From NCBI GenBank assembly GCA_963776205.1, contig CAVZLR010000001.1, positions 496,001 to 560,000 on the forward strand: a stretch of DNA of 64,000 nucleotides, given 5' to 3'. The DNA comes from UBA4459 sp963776205 (lineage in GTDB: Bacteria; Bacteroidota; Bacteroidia; Bacteroidales; F082). The notes beneath the pieces are model-generated. The model searched no databases. It saw nothing but the letters and a program-made list of their open reading frames with translations, and was not told the origin of the DNA. Below, piece by piece: positions 9,107-17,937 of this stretch (position 1 is its first letter; every line of letters begins with the position of its first letter). Position numbers and translations under genes: made by a program.

Positions 9107-9172
9107 CAAAGGTAAGTTCAGATTGCCGCTTTTACTTTTGTGTATATCTCAAATGTTTTGGAAATCGTCTCA
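9107..9172 (-). promoter_or_regulatory. Shared promoter/operator block, copy 2 (SRPBCC gene)
   Basis: The 27-base motif at 9146-9172 is identical to the one at 8575-8601. The exact -7 box TACCTTTG (9107-9114) lies at the same distance of 31 bases. Further conserved pieces in between are ACAAAAG and CAATCTGAA. The box is 44 bases ahead of the SRPBCC start. Two TGAGA half-sites with a 21-base period are the arrangement expected for an AraC-type regulator. Confidence 0.78.
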
Positions 9173-9193
9173 TAATGAAGGTTTGTCTTGAAC

Positions 9194-11379
9194 TCAAATC
9201 AGTTCACTGGGTGAGTACCCAAATTCTTCCCTGAAAATGGTGCTGAAATGGGAAAGGTTTTTAAACCCGGAGTCAAAAGCTGCCTCAGTTACATTTTTGC
9301 CCTCGTTTTCCATCATCACTTTTGCTTTATGAAGCCGATACGACCTGATATACTTTCCAATAGATTTATCAGTAAGAGCCGTAAACTTTCGATACAACTG
9401 GGGCCTGCTTAATCCAAGTGATAAGCAGAGATCCTTGATCCCAAAATCTTCATCCGGCAAATGTTCATCTAAAAGCATATTAATACTTGTTAAAAATTTA
9501 ACTTCCTGTTTGTACTGGGTATTCAATTGTGTTGATGCCGGAGGCAACATGCCCAGCTTTTGCTGCATTTTGTATCTCGCTTCCAGCAGGTTGTTCAACT
9601 TTAAAATCAGTTCTTTTTCACTGAAGGGTTTTACCAGGTAATGATCTGCTCCAATTTCAAGTCCAGCGAGTTTCGATGGAAAATCACCCCGGGCTGTCAG
9701 CACAACTACCGGGATATGATCAGTCAGGATATTATCTTTCAATTTACTGAGCATCTCAAATCCATCCATATGGGGCATCATTACATCTGTAAGGATCAAA
9801 TCAGGAATGATCTTTAGCGCTTTATCAAGTCCTGCCTTTCCATTGGATGCTAGTTCAATCATATAATGATCTTCAAGAATGGTAACAAGGTATTCGACCA
9901 CATCTGTATTGTCTTCAACAATCAACAGCGATCGGTTTTTCAAAGGAAATCGCCGGATGAATTTCACTGCCTTTTTCCCTATTCATCGAATTAGGAATGA
10001 TGGAGTGAACTGTATCCGGAATGAACCAGTGAAATTCCATCATCTTCCTGCAACTTTGGCGTCTCTTTGAAACGGGCAAGGTGACAATAAATTCTGTTCC
10101 AACCCCCAATTCACTTTTTACATAAATATCACCTTTCATCAGTTTCACCAAGTTCATGGGTCAATGCCAGCCCAAGTCCTGTACCCGGTGTTTGATCCTT
10201 TTGATCAGGCACCTGGTAAAAACGTTCAAAAATATGATTTATGTCTTCCTGTGGGATCCCTCTTCCATTATCCCTTACATGTATTCTTACCATTTCCTGT
10301 CCTTGTTCTGCTCACTGAAAACTTCAACCATTATCTGTCCTCCGGGGGATGTGAATTTGATGGCATTCGAAATCAGGTTGGCAATAACGTGCATCAGTTT
10401 TTCAGGATCATAATCAGTATAAATTGGGTTACTATTAACATTCAATTGTATTTCAATATCCTTATTCTCGGCAAGGCTATGAAAGGAACCAACAATGTAC
10501 TGCACATATTTTTTTATGTCGCCATGAATAAGGTGCAGTTGCATGCTGTTCGGCTTCTATTTTCGAAATATCCAGCATCTGGTTTACCAATCGGAGAAGT
10601 GACTGGCTTTGCGCTTTAATTTTTCCCGGCCCGGTTTGCTGCCACTTTTCAGGATGTTTTTCCATTTGCTCAGCCATGCCCTGAATAACTGTTAAGGGTG
10701 TTCTGAATTCATGGGAAACATTAGTATAGAGTAACGTCTTTGCCTCATCCAGTTTCTTAACTCTCTCCGTTTCCGCTTTCTCAAATCGGCTTTTGTCTTT
10801 CATAAAAAATACTACCAAAAAAAGAGTATACAGCATTCACCCAAACCGCCATGATCACGAAATATAATAGTATTTATTTCAGGTGTAATATAATCTGGTG
10901 TTAGTAAGAAAGGGTTGTAAAATGCCAAGCAAGAATGATTGTTAAACAATAGAGTATAAACATGCCAACAGTCCATCTCAATTTCCCGCCAAAACCGATC
11001 CCATGGCACAATTAATCCCAATAAAAACAAACCCAAGGGAGGTTTGAAGCCCTCCCGTTTGCAAATGCTGCAAAAAGAACAGAATATAATGAAGTAGGAA
11101 AATAAAATATTAATGACCAGGTCAAATCGTTTGGCCGAAGGATATAAAGAGAAAGCATACCATTGGCCATAGTGAAAAGCAGCTAAAGCAAACCAATAGG
11201 GCCAGACTGCAAAATAATAGCAACGAAAAACCATTAGAAGACAAAAACCCAGGTAAAGTTAATGACTATCCACATCCAGGCCCAGCGTTTGCGGAGCAGT
11301 GCCTCGGGTTCCAGCCGTGGATCATACAGGTGCCGTCAATCCATGGCAATAGTGCATCTTTGCTGGTTATGCGTTTCAT
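9194..11379 (-). pseudogene. Hybrid sensor histidine kinase-response regulator with AraC-type output, fragmented
   Basis: From ATG 11379 (MKRITSKDALLPWIDG) the protein would have about 728 residues. The order is: several hydrophobic segments (for example WAWMWIVINFTWVFVF); a HisKA domain with NVSHEFRTPLTVI near 10720; an HATPase with NLISNAIKFTSPGG, RDNGRGIP, IFERFYQVP and GTGLGLAL; a receiver domain with LIVEDN, ILTDVMMPHMDGF and LVKPFSE; and an AraC HTH at the end. Only 9194-9967 (receiver plus HTH) is one open frame; upstream, six or more one-base shifts break the reading. All functional motifs are conserved, which favours sequencing error over decay. There is no two-component-propeller sensor, so it is not a classical SusR-like hybrid system. 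Confidence 0.78.
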
Positions 11380-11466
11380 GCTGATCTATTTCACCATTGT
11401 TCGGCGATCAATAATTTGAAGGGTAAAATATACAACTAAATTTGACGTATGTCAAGAAGACAGAAT

Positions 11467-11538
11467 GAAAAAGAGCCTTGCCGGTAATAATTATACTTAT
11501 TAACCTAACCCCTGCTATGTGGGCACCGACAAGACTCT
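11467..11538 (-). terminator. Probable terminator of the NTF2-like gene, long-loop inverted repeat
   Basis: AGAGCCTTGCCGGT (11472-11485) and ACCGACAAGACTCT (11525-11538) pair with two G-U type mismatches around a 39-base loop. Read leftward, the stem is followed by a T-run. The large loop is odd for a simple terminator. Confidence 0.45.
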
Positions 11539-11583
11539 ATATTTTAAGAATAAACAATTCTATGGTTGTTTTAATAGCCAGGA

Positions 11584-12063
11584 TCATTTCTTTGGTTTCC
11601 AAAAAGTCATATCACCAATTAAGAACCAATTGCCCCCTTCCTTTATCAGGAACTCAGCATTTTTTCCTTTCATTGTATAATCAGTTGTTTCCCCATCTTT
11701 TGTGTAGGCAATGGTTTGGGTAAAATAATAATCAACAACGGCTACATTTTCATACACAAGAATTCTTGCAGGATCCAGGTCATAATAGGCAAGTTTGCCA
11801 AATTCTTTCATCATTTCCATTGTCTTCATCCATTTAGCCTTGCTTGTTGGTAATGGATCCTCATGGTTCCATCCAAGATATTTTTCATGAATACTTTCAA
11901 AAACCGCATCATAGTTTTCAATTTGATAGTTTTCCCAGGCTGTTTCAATTACCTGCCAGACTTCTTGCTGGTCTTTCGTCCATTCCTGGGCATTAGCAGT
12001 TGATACTCCAAGAAAGACAATAGCTGTAAAAATCAATACAACGTAATTCATTAATGTTTTCAT
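11584..12063 (-). CDS. Secreted NTF2-like (SnoaL/DUF4440-type) protein
   Basis: The start is taken at ATG 12063 (MKTLMNYVVLIF) and not at 12075, because the upstream ATGGAGG then serves as the ribosome binding site. A cleavable signal peptide ends near STANAQ. The mature 135 residues have the pattern of a cone-shaped NTF2-like domain: a helix with VWQVIETAWENYQIENYDAV, then FESIHEKYLGWNHE, and the C-terminal strands AEFLIKEGGNWFLIGDMTF. Such proteins are enzymes or ligand binders; none can be specified here. It stands alone and is followed by a possible long-loop terminator. Confidence 0.75.
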   Translation of the reverse strand: MKTLMNYVVLIFTAIVFLGVSTANAQEWTKDQQEVWQVIETAWENYQIENYDAVFESIHEKYLGWNHEDPLPTSKAKWMKTMEMMKEFGKLAYYDLDPARILVYENVAVVDYYFTQTIAYTKDGETTDYTMKGKNAEFLIKEGGNWFLIGDMTFWKPKK

Positions 12064-12406
12064 TTTAGCCTCCATTTTTAGTTATTAATTAGTGTGACTG
12101 TTAGTATTTATATGTTAATAATTGAAATAAATTGCAAATAGGTGGAATATGATGTATACCGGATAGCAGAAATGTAAACAAAGCAATAAATTTTAGAAAT
12201 ATATTATCATATTTTAGCGTAGCTAAGGTACAACTATAACTGATGAATGTCAAGTGGTTAGACATTGTGCTGATTAAAAAGATGCTTACGATGCTGTATT
12301 GTGGAGTTGTGGAAATTTATAATTTTGAGTACAATTAAATAAATGTTTAACCAGAGAATTTTTCCTTTATTTCTCCTTTTAAGTTCATTATACACAGCAG
12401 GCAGGA
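12064..12406. other. Intergenic region, no gene seen
   Basis: This is AT-rich sequence between the divergently placed NTF2-like gene and tRNA-Leu. It must hold the promoter of the NTF2-like gene, but no exact TAnnTTTG was found at a convincing distance. No coding frame or repeat was recognised. Confidence 0.5.
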
Positions 12407-12446
12407 AAGAAAAAACCTCTATACCAGTTGATTAGCACAGAGGCTT
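12407..12446 (-). terminator. Terminator behind tRNA-Leu
   Basis: Read leftward from the tRNA, GCCTCT pairs with the AGAGGT that follows an 18-base loop, and then comes a run of six T. Confidence 0.6.
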
Positions 12447-12450
12447 CGAG

Positions 12451-12534
12451 TACCTGAGGCCGGGATCGAACCGGCACGAGAATTACCTCACTGGTTTTTG
12501 AGACCAGCGCGTCTACCAATTCCGCCACTCAGGC
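12451..12534 (-). tRNA. tRNA-Leu (anticodon CAA)
   Basis: The minus strand folds as a class II tRNA of 84 bases. The acceptor stem is GCCTGAG/CTCAGGT, the D-arm is normal, and the anticodon arm is CTGGT-CTCAAAA-ACCAG with CAA at 34-36. A variable arm of leucine type and the T-arm GCCGG-TTCGATC-CCGGC follow. The discriminator base is A, and CCA is not encoded. Confidence 0.95.
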
Positions 12535-12637
12535 TTACCGTTTTAAAAAACGGATTGCAAAGGTAAAAATAATCTGCAAATACTTTATTGTAAATTTATT
12601 ACAATCGCTAAAAAATAAGTTGCAGATTTGATAAAAA

Positions 12638-12669
12638 TTTGTAAAACAAAATAATAATAAGTACTTTTG
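12638..12669 (+). promoter_or_regulatory. Promoter of the DUF177-rpmF unit
   Basis: TTTG (12638-12641) and TACTTTTG (12662-12669) are separated by 20 bases, a complete Bacteroidota -33/-7 promoter. It sets the transcription start near 12676 and so excludes the upstream start candidate of the DUF177 gene. Confidence 0.8.
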
Positions 12670-12693
12670 CCGCCCGATTTTGAATGGGTGACG

Positions 12694-13191
12694 ATGGAAA
12701 CAACATACTCAATACCGTTTAGGGGATTAGGAGTCGGAAAGCACTCTTTCAAATATGAAATTGATGCAGCGTTCTTTGAAAGATTTGATTTTCAAGATAT
12801 TAAAAATGGTTCTGCAAAGGTTTTACTAGACCTGAACAAGGAATCAACACTGATGGATTTGCATTTTAAAATCAAGGGCACCTTTGAAGTTAGCTGCGAC
12901 AGATGCCTCGGCAATTATATGCAACCTATTGATGGTGAATTCAGGCTCATTGTAAAATTTGGCGACGATTTCGCAGAAGAATCTGATGAAGTGGTCATTA
13001 TACCCAAAACTGAAAGCCGGATTGATTTAGGACAGTATATTTATGAATATGTAAATTTGCTGCTGCCTCTCCAGAGAACACACTTAAATATTGAAGATTG
13101 CGATCCGGAAATGATCAAGAAAATCAACAAGCATTCAAAACCTGAAATAGACCCCAGGTGGGAATCTTTGAAGAATATTAAACTGAAATAA
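12694..13191 (+). CDS. DUF177 (YceD-like) protein
   Basis: Proteins of this family are encoded next to rpmF in most bacteria and are linked to 23S rRNA/50S ribosome maturation. The start is at ATG 12694 (METTYSIPFRGLGVG), because the promoter box at 12662 lies inside any longer frame. CDRCLGNY near residue 70 is the typical central motif, which may bind zinc or RNA. The acidic C-terminus WESLKNIKLK is also typical. The protein has 165 residues and is followed 18 bases later by rpmF. Confidence 0.88.
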   Translation: METTYSIPFRGLGVGKHSFKYEIDAAFFERFDFQDIKNGSAKVLLDLNKESTLMDLHFKIKGTFEVSCDRCLGNYMQPIDGEFRLIVKFGDDFAEESDEVVIIPKTESRIDLGQYIYEYVNLLLPLQRTHLNIEDCDPEMIKKINKHSKPEIDPRWESLKNIKLK

Positions 13192-13209
13192 CGATAAAGA
13201 AATAATAAA

Positions 13210-13401
13210 ATGGCACATCCAAAAAGAAAAATTTCTAAACAAAGAAGAGATAAAAGAAGAACGCATTACAAAGCGGAAGCTCCTCAGTTAGCTACCTGTC
13301 CTACAACAGGCACAGTTCATGTTTACCATCGTGCCTACTATGTGGACGGCGACTTATACTACAAAGGTAAAGTAGTGATGGAAAATGCGAAAGCCGAGTA
13401 A
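13210..13401 (+). CDS. rpmF: Ribosomal protein bL32
   Basis: This basic 63-residue protein opens with MAHPKRKISKQRRDKRR, the bL32 hallmark, and continues with CPTTGTVHVYHRAYY. Only one cysteine of the zinc ribbon remains, so this is a zinc-independent form, as usual in Bacteroidota. It is co-transcribed with the DUF177 gene and followed by a terminator. Confidence 0.96.
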   Translation: MAHPKRKISKQRRDKRRTHYKAEAPQLATCPTTGTVHVYHRAYYVDGDLYYKGKVVMENAKAE

Positions 13402-13452
13402 ACAACACTTTTTGATTTCTTTTTCAGAAATAGCTCAGAAAAGATTTATAAC

Positions 13453-13484
13453 AACCCTTGTTCAAATTCGAATAAGGGTTTTTT
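13453..13484 (+). terminator. Terminator behind rpmF
   Basis: AACCCTT pairs with AAGGGTT around a 14-base AT-rich loop, followed by TTTT. It separates rpmF from fabH, which has its own promoter. Confidence 0.7.
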
Positions 13485-13540
13485 AGTTTCTGAGTAACTT
13501 TATGAAGAACCTTTTAAACTTACCTACAATTTAAAATTAT

Positions 13541-13548
13541 TACTTTTG
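13541..13548 (+). promoter_or_regulatory. -7 promoter box of fabH
   Basis: TACTTTTG is an exact TAnnTTTG match, 30 bases before ATG 13578. Confidence 0.6.
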
Positions 13549-13577
13549 CACCCAATTAATCATTAATTGAATTGATT

Positions 13578-14577
13578 ATGGCACAAATTCGAGCGGCAAT
13601 AACAGGTATCCATGGTTGGGTTCCGGAATATATACTTACCAATGCCGAGCTGGAAAAAATGGTTGATACTACTGATGAGTGGATCATGACCCGCACGGGA
13701 ATAAGAGAAAGACATATTTTAAAGGGAGAAGGACTTGGAACATCTGATATCGGTGCTGAAGCTGTTAAGGGCTTACTCAAAAAAACAAATACCTCGCCTG
13801 ATGATATTGATTTAGTGATCATGGCGACGGTAACCCCTGATATGCTGTTCCCGGCTTCTTCAAATATAGTTTGCGACAAAGTAGGCATCAAAAATGCCTG
13901 GAGTTTTGATATGAATGCCGCTTGTTCAGGATTTCTTTTTGCTTTAAATACTGCTGCCAAGTTTGTCGAATCCGGCCAATATAAAAAAGTGATCGTAGTG
14001 GGTGCTGATAAAATGTCGGCCATTACGGATTACACTGACCGTACAACCTGTGTTCTTTTCGGAGATGCCGGTGGCGCTGTACTTTTAGAGCCTAATACGG
14101 AAGGATACGGTATTATCGACACCAAAAATTATACAGAAGGCTCAGGTCGCGAATTACCTTTACCAGAAAGCAGGTGGATCTGTAAAACCCCCTTCCCATG
14201 AAACCATTGACGCCCGTGAACATTTTATGTACCAGGAAGGCCAGCAGGTTTTTAAATTTGCCGTTAAAGGTATGGCCGATGTTTCTGTTGAAATGATGGA
14301 ACGAAATAAGCTCACCAGTGACGATATTGCCTACCTGATACCACACCAGGCGAACCTGCGTATTATTGACGCCACCGCCAGAAGAATGGGTCTGGATCCT
14401 GAAAAGGTAACCATCAATATTGAGCGTTACGGAAATACAACCAACGGTACCATCCCGATGTGTTTGCATGAATGGGAGCATAAAATGAAAAAGGGTGATA
14501 ATATTATCCTCGCTGCTTTTGGTGGCGGATTTACCTGGGGCGCCATATATTTAAAATGGGCTTACGATCCGAAATAA
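13578..14577 (+). CDS. fabH: Beta-ketoacyl-ACP synthase III, one frameshift
   Basis: FabH starts fatty acid synthesis by condensing an acyl-CoA with malonyl-ACP. The catalytic triad is visible: Cys in AACSGFLFAL, His in LIPHQANLRI and Asn in RYGNTTNGTIP. The frame from 13578 stops at 14201, while the second half reads on in another frame. The join is at about 14155: EGSGRE continues as LYQKAGGSVKPPSHETIDAR. One base is missing or extra, and no other damage is visible. FabH is a core lipid enzyme, so an assembly error is the simpler explanation. The plsX gene that often sits between rpmF and fabH is absent here. Confidence 0.92.
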
Positions 14578-14592
14578 AAAATATATCTTATT

Positions 14593-14621
14593 AAAAAAGC
14601 GGCTTTCGCCGCTTTTTTTTT
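14593..14621. terminator. Bidirectional terminator between fabH and hsp20
   Basis: GCGGC-TTTC-GCCGC is flanked by six A and eight T, a perfect hairpin serving both convergent genes. Confidence 0.88.
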
Positions 14622-15051
14622 ACGCAATTTTAATTTCCTTTGATTTCGGAATCACTTCTTCCTTTTTAGGCAGCACCAGTTTCAAGACACCGTCTGCATA
14701 TTTAGCATCAATTTTTTCCTGGTTGATCGATTCTGGTAGCGTGAATGACCTACTGAATGAATGATAACTGAATTCCTTTCGAGTGAACTGCTTATCTTTT
14801 TCTTCTTTTTCCTCTTTTTTCTCGGTAGAAACCGTAAGCACATTGCGGTCAACATTTACCTGGAAATCATTTTTCTTTAACCCGGGGGCAGCCAGCTCAA
14901 GCTCAAATTCCTTATCCGTTTCATTAATATTAACGGCCGGAACTGTAGCACCCCTTGATGCCATGGCTGGCAAATTAAATAATTCGTTGTTGAAAAAGTC
15001 TTCCCATACTGAAGGGAAGCCCCAATCGTCATTTCTTTTGATTAGTTTCAT
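14620..15051 (-). CDS. Small heat shock protein, Hsp20/alpha-crystallin family
   Basis: This is an ATP-independent holdase chaperone of 143 residues. The alpha-crystallin domain spans about 38-130 with PAVNINETDKEFELELAAPG at its start and the signature AKYADGVLKLVLPKKE near its end. The C-terminal I-x-I-like motif EIKIA mediates oligomerisation. A lysine/glutamate-rich loop (TEKKEEKEEKDKQF) is the dimerisation loop. The start has a strong GGAGGG ribosome binding site. No CIRCE-type operator is visible upstream. Confidence 0.95.
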   Translation of the reverse strand: MKLIKRNDDWGFPSVWEDFFNNELFNLPAMASRGATVPAVNINETDKEFELELAAPGLKKNDFQVNVDRNVLTVSTEKKEEKEEKDKQFTRKEFSYHSFSRSFTLPESINQEKIDAKYADGVLKLVLPKKEEVIPKSKEIKIA

Positions 15052-15208
15052 GGTAATACCCTCCTCTAATTTAAGTTAAACAATTCGTTTTTATTACTTT
15101 ATAAAATTTTGATCAAAATAAATACCAAATGGATTTCCAGAAATTTTGGCAGGTTTTCACCCTAATTCCAGATTAAAAGAATGAAAAAATGTCGCAAAGG
15201 ATTATTCT

Positions 15209-16054
15209 TTATAGCAGTGACTTTGTTACCCAGTTGTGGTTCTTGAGTATCATGACTTCCTGAAAGCCAAATTCGACCAGGCGTTTTAGAGCTTCATCAA
15301 ATAAATTATTGATCTCATCCGGGTGATGTGCATCCGAACTGATGATAACAGGAATTTTCAATTCTTTCACCCGTTTTAGGGTTTGATGATCAGGGAAGAA
15401 ACTGTCACTCGTTTTTTTATACACCCCACGTGTGTTCACTTCAACGATCCGGTTTTTCCGCTTAATGAGCGCCAGGGTTTCCTCTACGAGATCGCGGTAC
15501 CATTTTTCATCTTCCGAAAAAAACCGCCCCCGGTTATGCATTTTAATTTTATCGACATGGCCCACAATTTCAAATTCCTGGCTTTCGATCATCCTGTTGG
15601 TTTGATGATAAAATGCCTTTACCGCTTTACGAATATCTCCCGCAAAAAATTGTTGTACGCCTTCGTCATAAATTTTGTAATCAGGTCCGTCGGTAAACCA
15701 TAGCTCATTTGTAGCTCCAGGTTTTACGAGATGAACGGAGCCGATCAGGTAATCCGCCTGGCACCTTTTTCTCCAGTAATCAAAATCTTCCGAGATACCA
15801 GGAATATAGTCCATTTCCAGCGCCATATATATCTCGATCTGACCGGTATATTGCTTTTTTATTTGTTCAACATCTGCGATATATGCATCCACATTCTCTT
15901 CTTTAAGTGAGAAAGGATTCGGGAATGGTAATGGAGAATGCTCTGAAAAACCTATCTGCGAAAACCCCAATTCAATGGCCCTTTCGGCAAACTTCCGGAG
16001 TGTTTCTTTCCCATCTGAGAATTTGGTATGCTGATGCAGGTTATAATCGATCAT
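15209..16054 (-). CDS. PHP-domain histidinol-phosphatase
   Basis: The 281-residue protein begins with the metal-binding motif NLHQHTKFSDG and has further PHP ligands in SEHSPLPF, EMDYIPG, GSVHLVK, GHVDKIK and SSDAHHPDE. It resembles the HisJ/HisK-type histidinol phosphatase, which removes phosphate from histidinol phosphate in histidine synthesis. No his operon is nearby, so another phosphoester substrate is possible. Its start overlaps the end of folA by 14 bases, so the two are translationally linked. Confidence 0.85.
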   Translation of the reverse strand: MIDYNLHQHTKFSDGKETLRKFAERAIELGFSQIGFSEHSPLPFPNPFSLKEENVDAYIADVEQIKKQYTGQIEIYMALEMDYIPGISEDFDYWRKRCQADYLIGSVHLVKPGATNELWFTDGPDYKIYDEGVQQFFAGDIRKAVKAFYHQTNRMIESQEFEIVGHVDKIKMHNRGRFFSEDEKWYRDLVEETLALIKRKNRIVEVNTRGVYKKTSDSFFPDHQTLKRVKELKIPVIISSDAHHPDEINNLFDEALKRLVEFGFQEVMILKNHNWVTKSLL

Positions 16055-16541
16055 TTTTTGCGTAAATTATAAAATCGTAGTCAAAGGGGTTGGTTGCATC
16101 CGCTTTCTTCCTTTCGATCGAAACTTCCTCCCAGGTATTCATATCCAGCTCAGGATAGAAGGTGTCGCCATCTATATGCGCATGTATCTTAGTCAGATAA
16201 ATCCTGTCGGTTACCGGCATAGCCAGTTTGTAAATTTCAGCGCCTCCTACGATAAACAACTCCTTTTCTCCTGATTTACGTGCGATATTGATAGCGTCTT
16301 CCAATTCATTTACCACAATACCGTCAGCAATTTGATAGTCAGGATTGCGCGTCAGAACTATATTTACCCTTCCCGGCAGCGCTTTCCCTTCAGCTTCGTA
16401 ATTCCGCCTTCCGGTTATGATATAATGGCCCCATGTTTTATTTTTGAAATATGCCATATCCGTCGGCATATGCCAGGGCAGACCATTGTCCTTCCCAATT
16501 GCATTGTTCAGCGAAACGGCCACTATTTGGGAAATGATCAT
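16041..16541 (-). CDS. folA: Dihydrofolate reductase
   Basis: It reduces dihydrofolate to tetrahydrofolate with NADPH. The family motifs are present: IVAVSLNNAIGKDNGLPWHM at the N-terminus, ITGRRNYE and LPGRVNIVLTR for NADPH binding, and FIVGGAEIYKLA. The 166 residues are full length. It is the middle gene of the U32 peptidase-folA-PHP operon, and its start codon directly abuts the stop of the U32 gene. Confidence 0.96.
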   Translation of the reverse strand: MIISQIVAVSLNNAIGKDNGLPWHMPTDMAYFKNKTWGHYIITGRRNYEAEGKALPGRVNIVLTRNPDYQIADGIVVNELEDAINIARKSGEKELFIVGGAEIYKLAMPVTDRIYLTKIHAHIDGDTFYPELDMNTWEEVSIERKKADATNPFDYDFIIYAKNDRL

Positions 16542-17810
16542 TTATTGTTGAACTAAGTTTGGAACGTTTCTGTCGGCAGGAACAATTTTATATAGCTTAT
16601 CGCCCCTGCGCACCAATTCTTTGACACGGACAGAGCAAACGTCCCCTTTTTTGGCTTCATCTACTGTTTTCAGGTCCACCCTTATCTCAGAGACTATATC
16701 TTCATAAACACCCGTGGTTGGCCCGATGATCTTTATTTCATCATCCAATGCCAGCGAATTGGTCTCGATTTTGATTTCTGCCACCTCAATATTTGTGTAG
16801 TAGTTGGTAATTTTTCCGACATACATTTTACGAACCGTTGCCTGGTTGCCATAATCCTCGGTCCACTCCCCTGTTTTCCTCCCCAGGTAATAACCATCCC
16901 AAAATCCACGGTTGTATACTTTGGCGAGTCTTTCATTCCATTTATCAATCTGCTCCTGGTTGTATTCACCTTCAAACCAGGCATTCACCGCTTCGCGGTA
17001 CACCGAGGCCACGGTTTTAACATATTCGGGCGAGCGACCACGGCCTTCCAGTTTCAATACCCTGACACCCGCATCCAGTATTTTATCAAGAAATGATACC
17101 GTATTGAGATCTTTTGGCGACATGATGTATTCGTTGTCAATTTCCAGTTCAATGTCGGATTCTTTTTCTTTCACAATGTATTTCCTTCGGCATTGCTGCA
17201 AACAGGCACCCCTGTTAGCCGATGAATCCAGGTTGTCCAGGCTGAGGTAACATTTACCGGACACGGCCATACAAAGGGCGCCATGGGCAAATACTTCAAT
17301 TTGAATCAATTCGCCTGATGGCCCGATGATATTTTGCTCTTTGATCGCCGTTGTGATTGATTTCACCTGTTCAAGTGCCAGTTCGCGCGCTGTTACCATC
17401 ACGTCTGCAAACTGGGCATAATATTTTACCGCTTCCAGGTTGGTGATATTGGTTTGTGTCGACATATGGATTTCCATGTCCACTGAAAAAGCATAATTAA
17501 TCACAGACATGTCAGAAGCAATGATTGCTGTGATATTACTTGCTTTGGCAGCATCTACGATCGACCTCATTTTTTCCAGTTCATGATCGTAGATGACTGT
17601 ATTTAGGGTGATGTATGTTCGTATCTGGTTTTCCCTGCAAATGCGTGTTATTTCTTTTAAATCGTCGATGGTAAAATTCTGCGACGATTTAGAACGCATA
17701 TTCAGATTTTCAATTCCAAAATATACCGAGTCAGCGCCACCCTGTATCGCGGCCATCAGCGACGCATAGGAGCCCACAGGGGCCATTATTTCTATATCTT
17801 TTGCTGTCAT
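16542..17810 (-). CDS. U32 family peptidase-like protein (TrhP type)
   Basis: The 422-residue protein has a TIM-barrel N-terminal half (APVGSYASLMAAIQGGADSV) and the U32 signature EVFAHGALCMAVSGKC, with additional cysteines in GACLQQC that can hold an iron-sulfur cluster. Members close to TrhP (YegQ) are needed for prephenate-dependent 5-hydroxyuridine formation at tRNA position 34; older annotations call them collagenases. The C-terminal beta domain (from about 330) fits the tRNA-acting group. It is the first gene of its operon. Confidence 0.88.
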   Translation of the reverse strand: MTAKDIEIMAPVGSYASLMAAIQGGADSVYFGIENLNMRSKSSQNFTIDDLKEITRICRENQIRTYITLNTVIYDHELEKMRSIVDAAKASNITAIIASDMSVINYAFSVDMEIHMSTQTNITNLEAVKYYAQFADVMVTARELALEQVKSITTAIKEQNIIGPSGELIQIEVFAHGALCMAVSGKCYLSLDNLDSSANRGACLQQCRRKYIVKEKESDIELEIDNEYIMSPKDLNTVSFLDKILDAGVRVLKLEGRGRSPEYVKTVASVYREAVNAWFEGEYNQEQIDKWNERLAKVYNRGFWDGYYLGRKTGEWTEDYGNQATVRKMYVGKITNYYTNIEVAEIKIETNSLALDDEIKIIGPTTGVYEDIVSEIRVDLKTVDEAKKGDVCSVRVKELVRRGDKLYKIVPADRNVPNLVQQ

Positions 17811-17829
17811 CTTTCGCTTTTAACTGCTG

Positions 17830-17837
17830 CAAAAATA
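17830..17837 (-). promoter_or_regulatory. -7 promoter box of the U32-folA-PHP operon
   Basis: On the minus strand TATTTTTG matches TAnnTTTG exactly, 20 bases before the start codon at 17810. Confidence 0.55.
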
Positions 17838-17905
17838 GCAAGATATGTACAACTTAGATTGATAATAATTTAACATTGAACCGATCCTGAATAGGTATTT
17901 ATCGA

Positions 17906-17913
17906 TAATTTTG
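17906..17913 (+). promoter_or_regulatory. -7 promoter box of the alkaline phosphatase gene
   Basis: TAATTTTG matches the consensus exactly and lies 24 bases before ATG 17938. It rules out a start upstream of that ATG. Confidence 0.6.
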
Positions 17914-17937
17914 CCACATCTCAAACAAGATGTATCA

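Noticed and set aside
11472..11538. Inverted repeat considered as an invertible promoter switch
   Set aside because: The segment between the arms contains no -7 box, no invertase gene is nearby, and the arm is followed by a T-run in the leftward direction, so a terminator is simpler.
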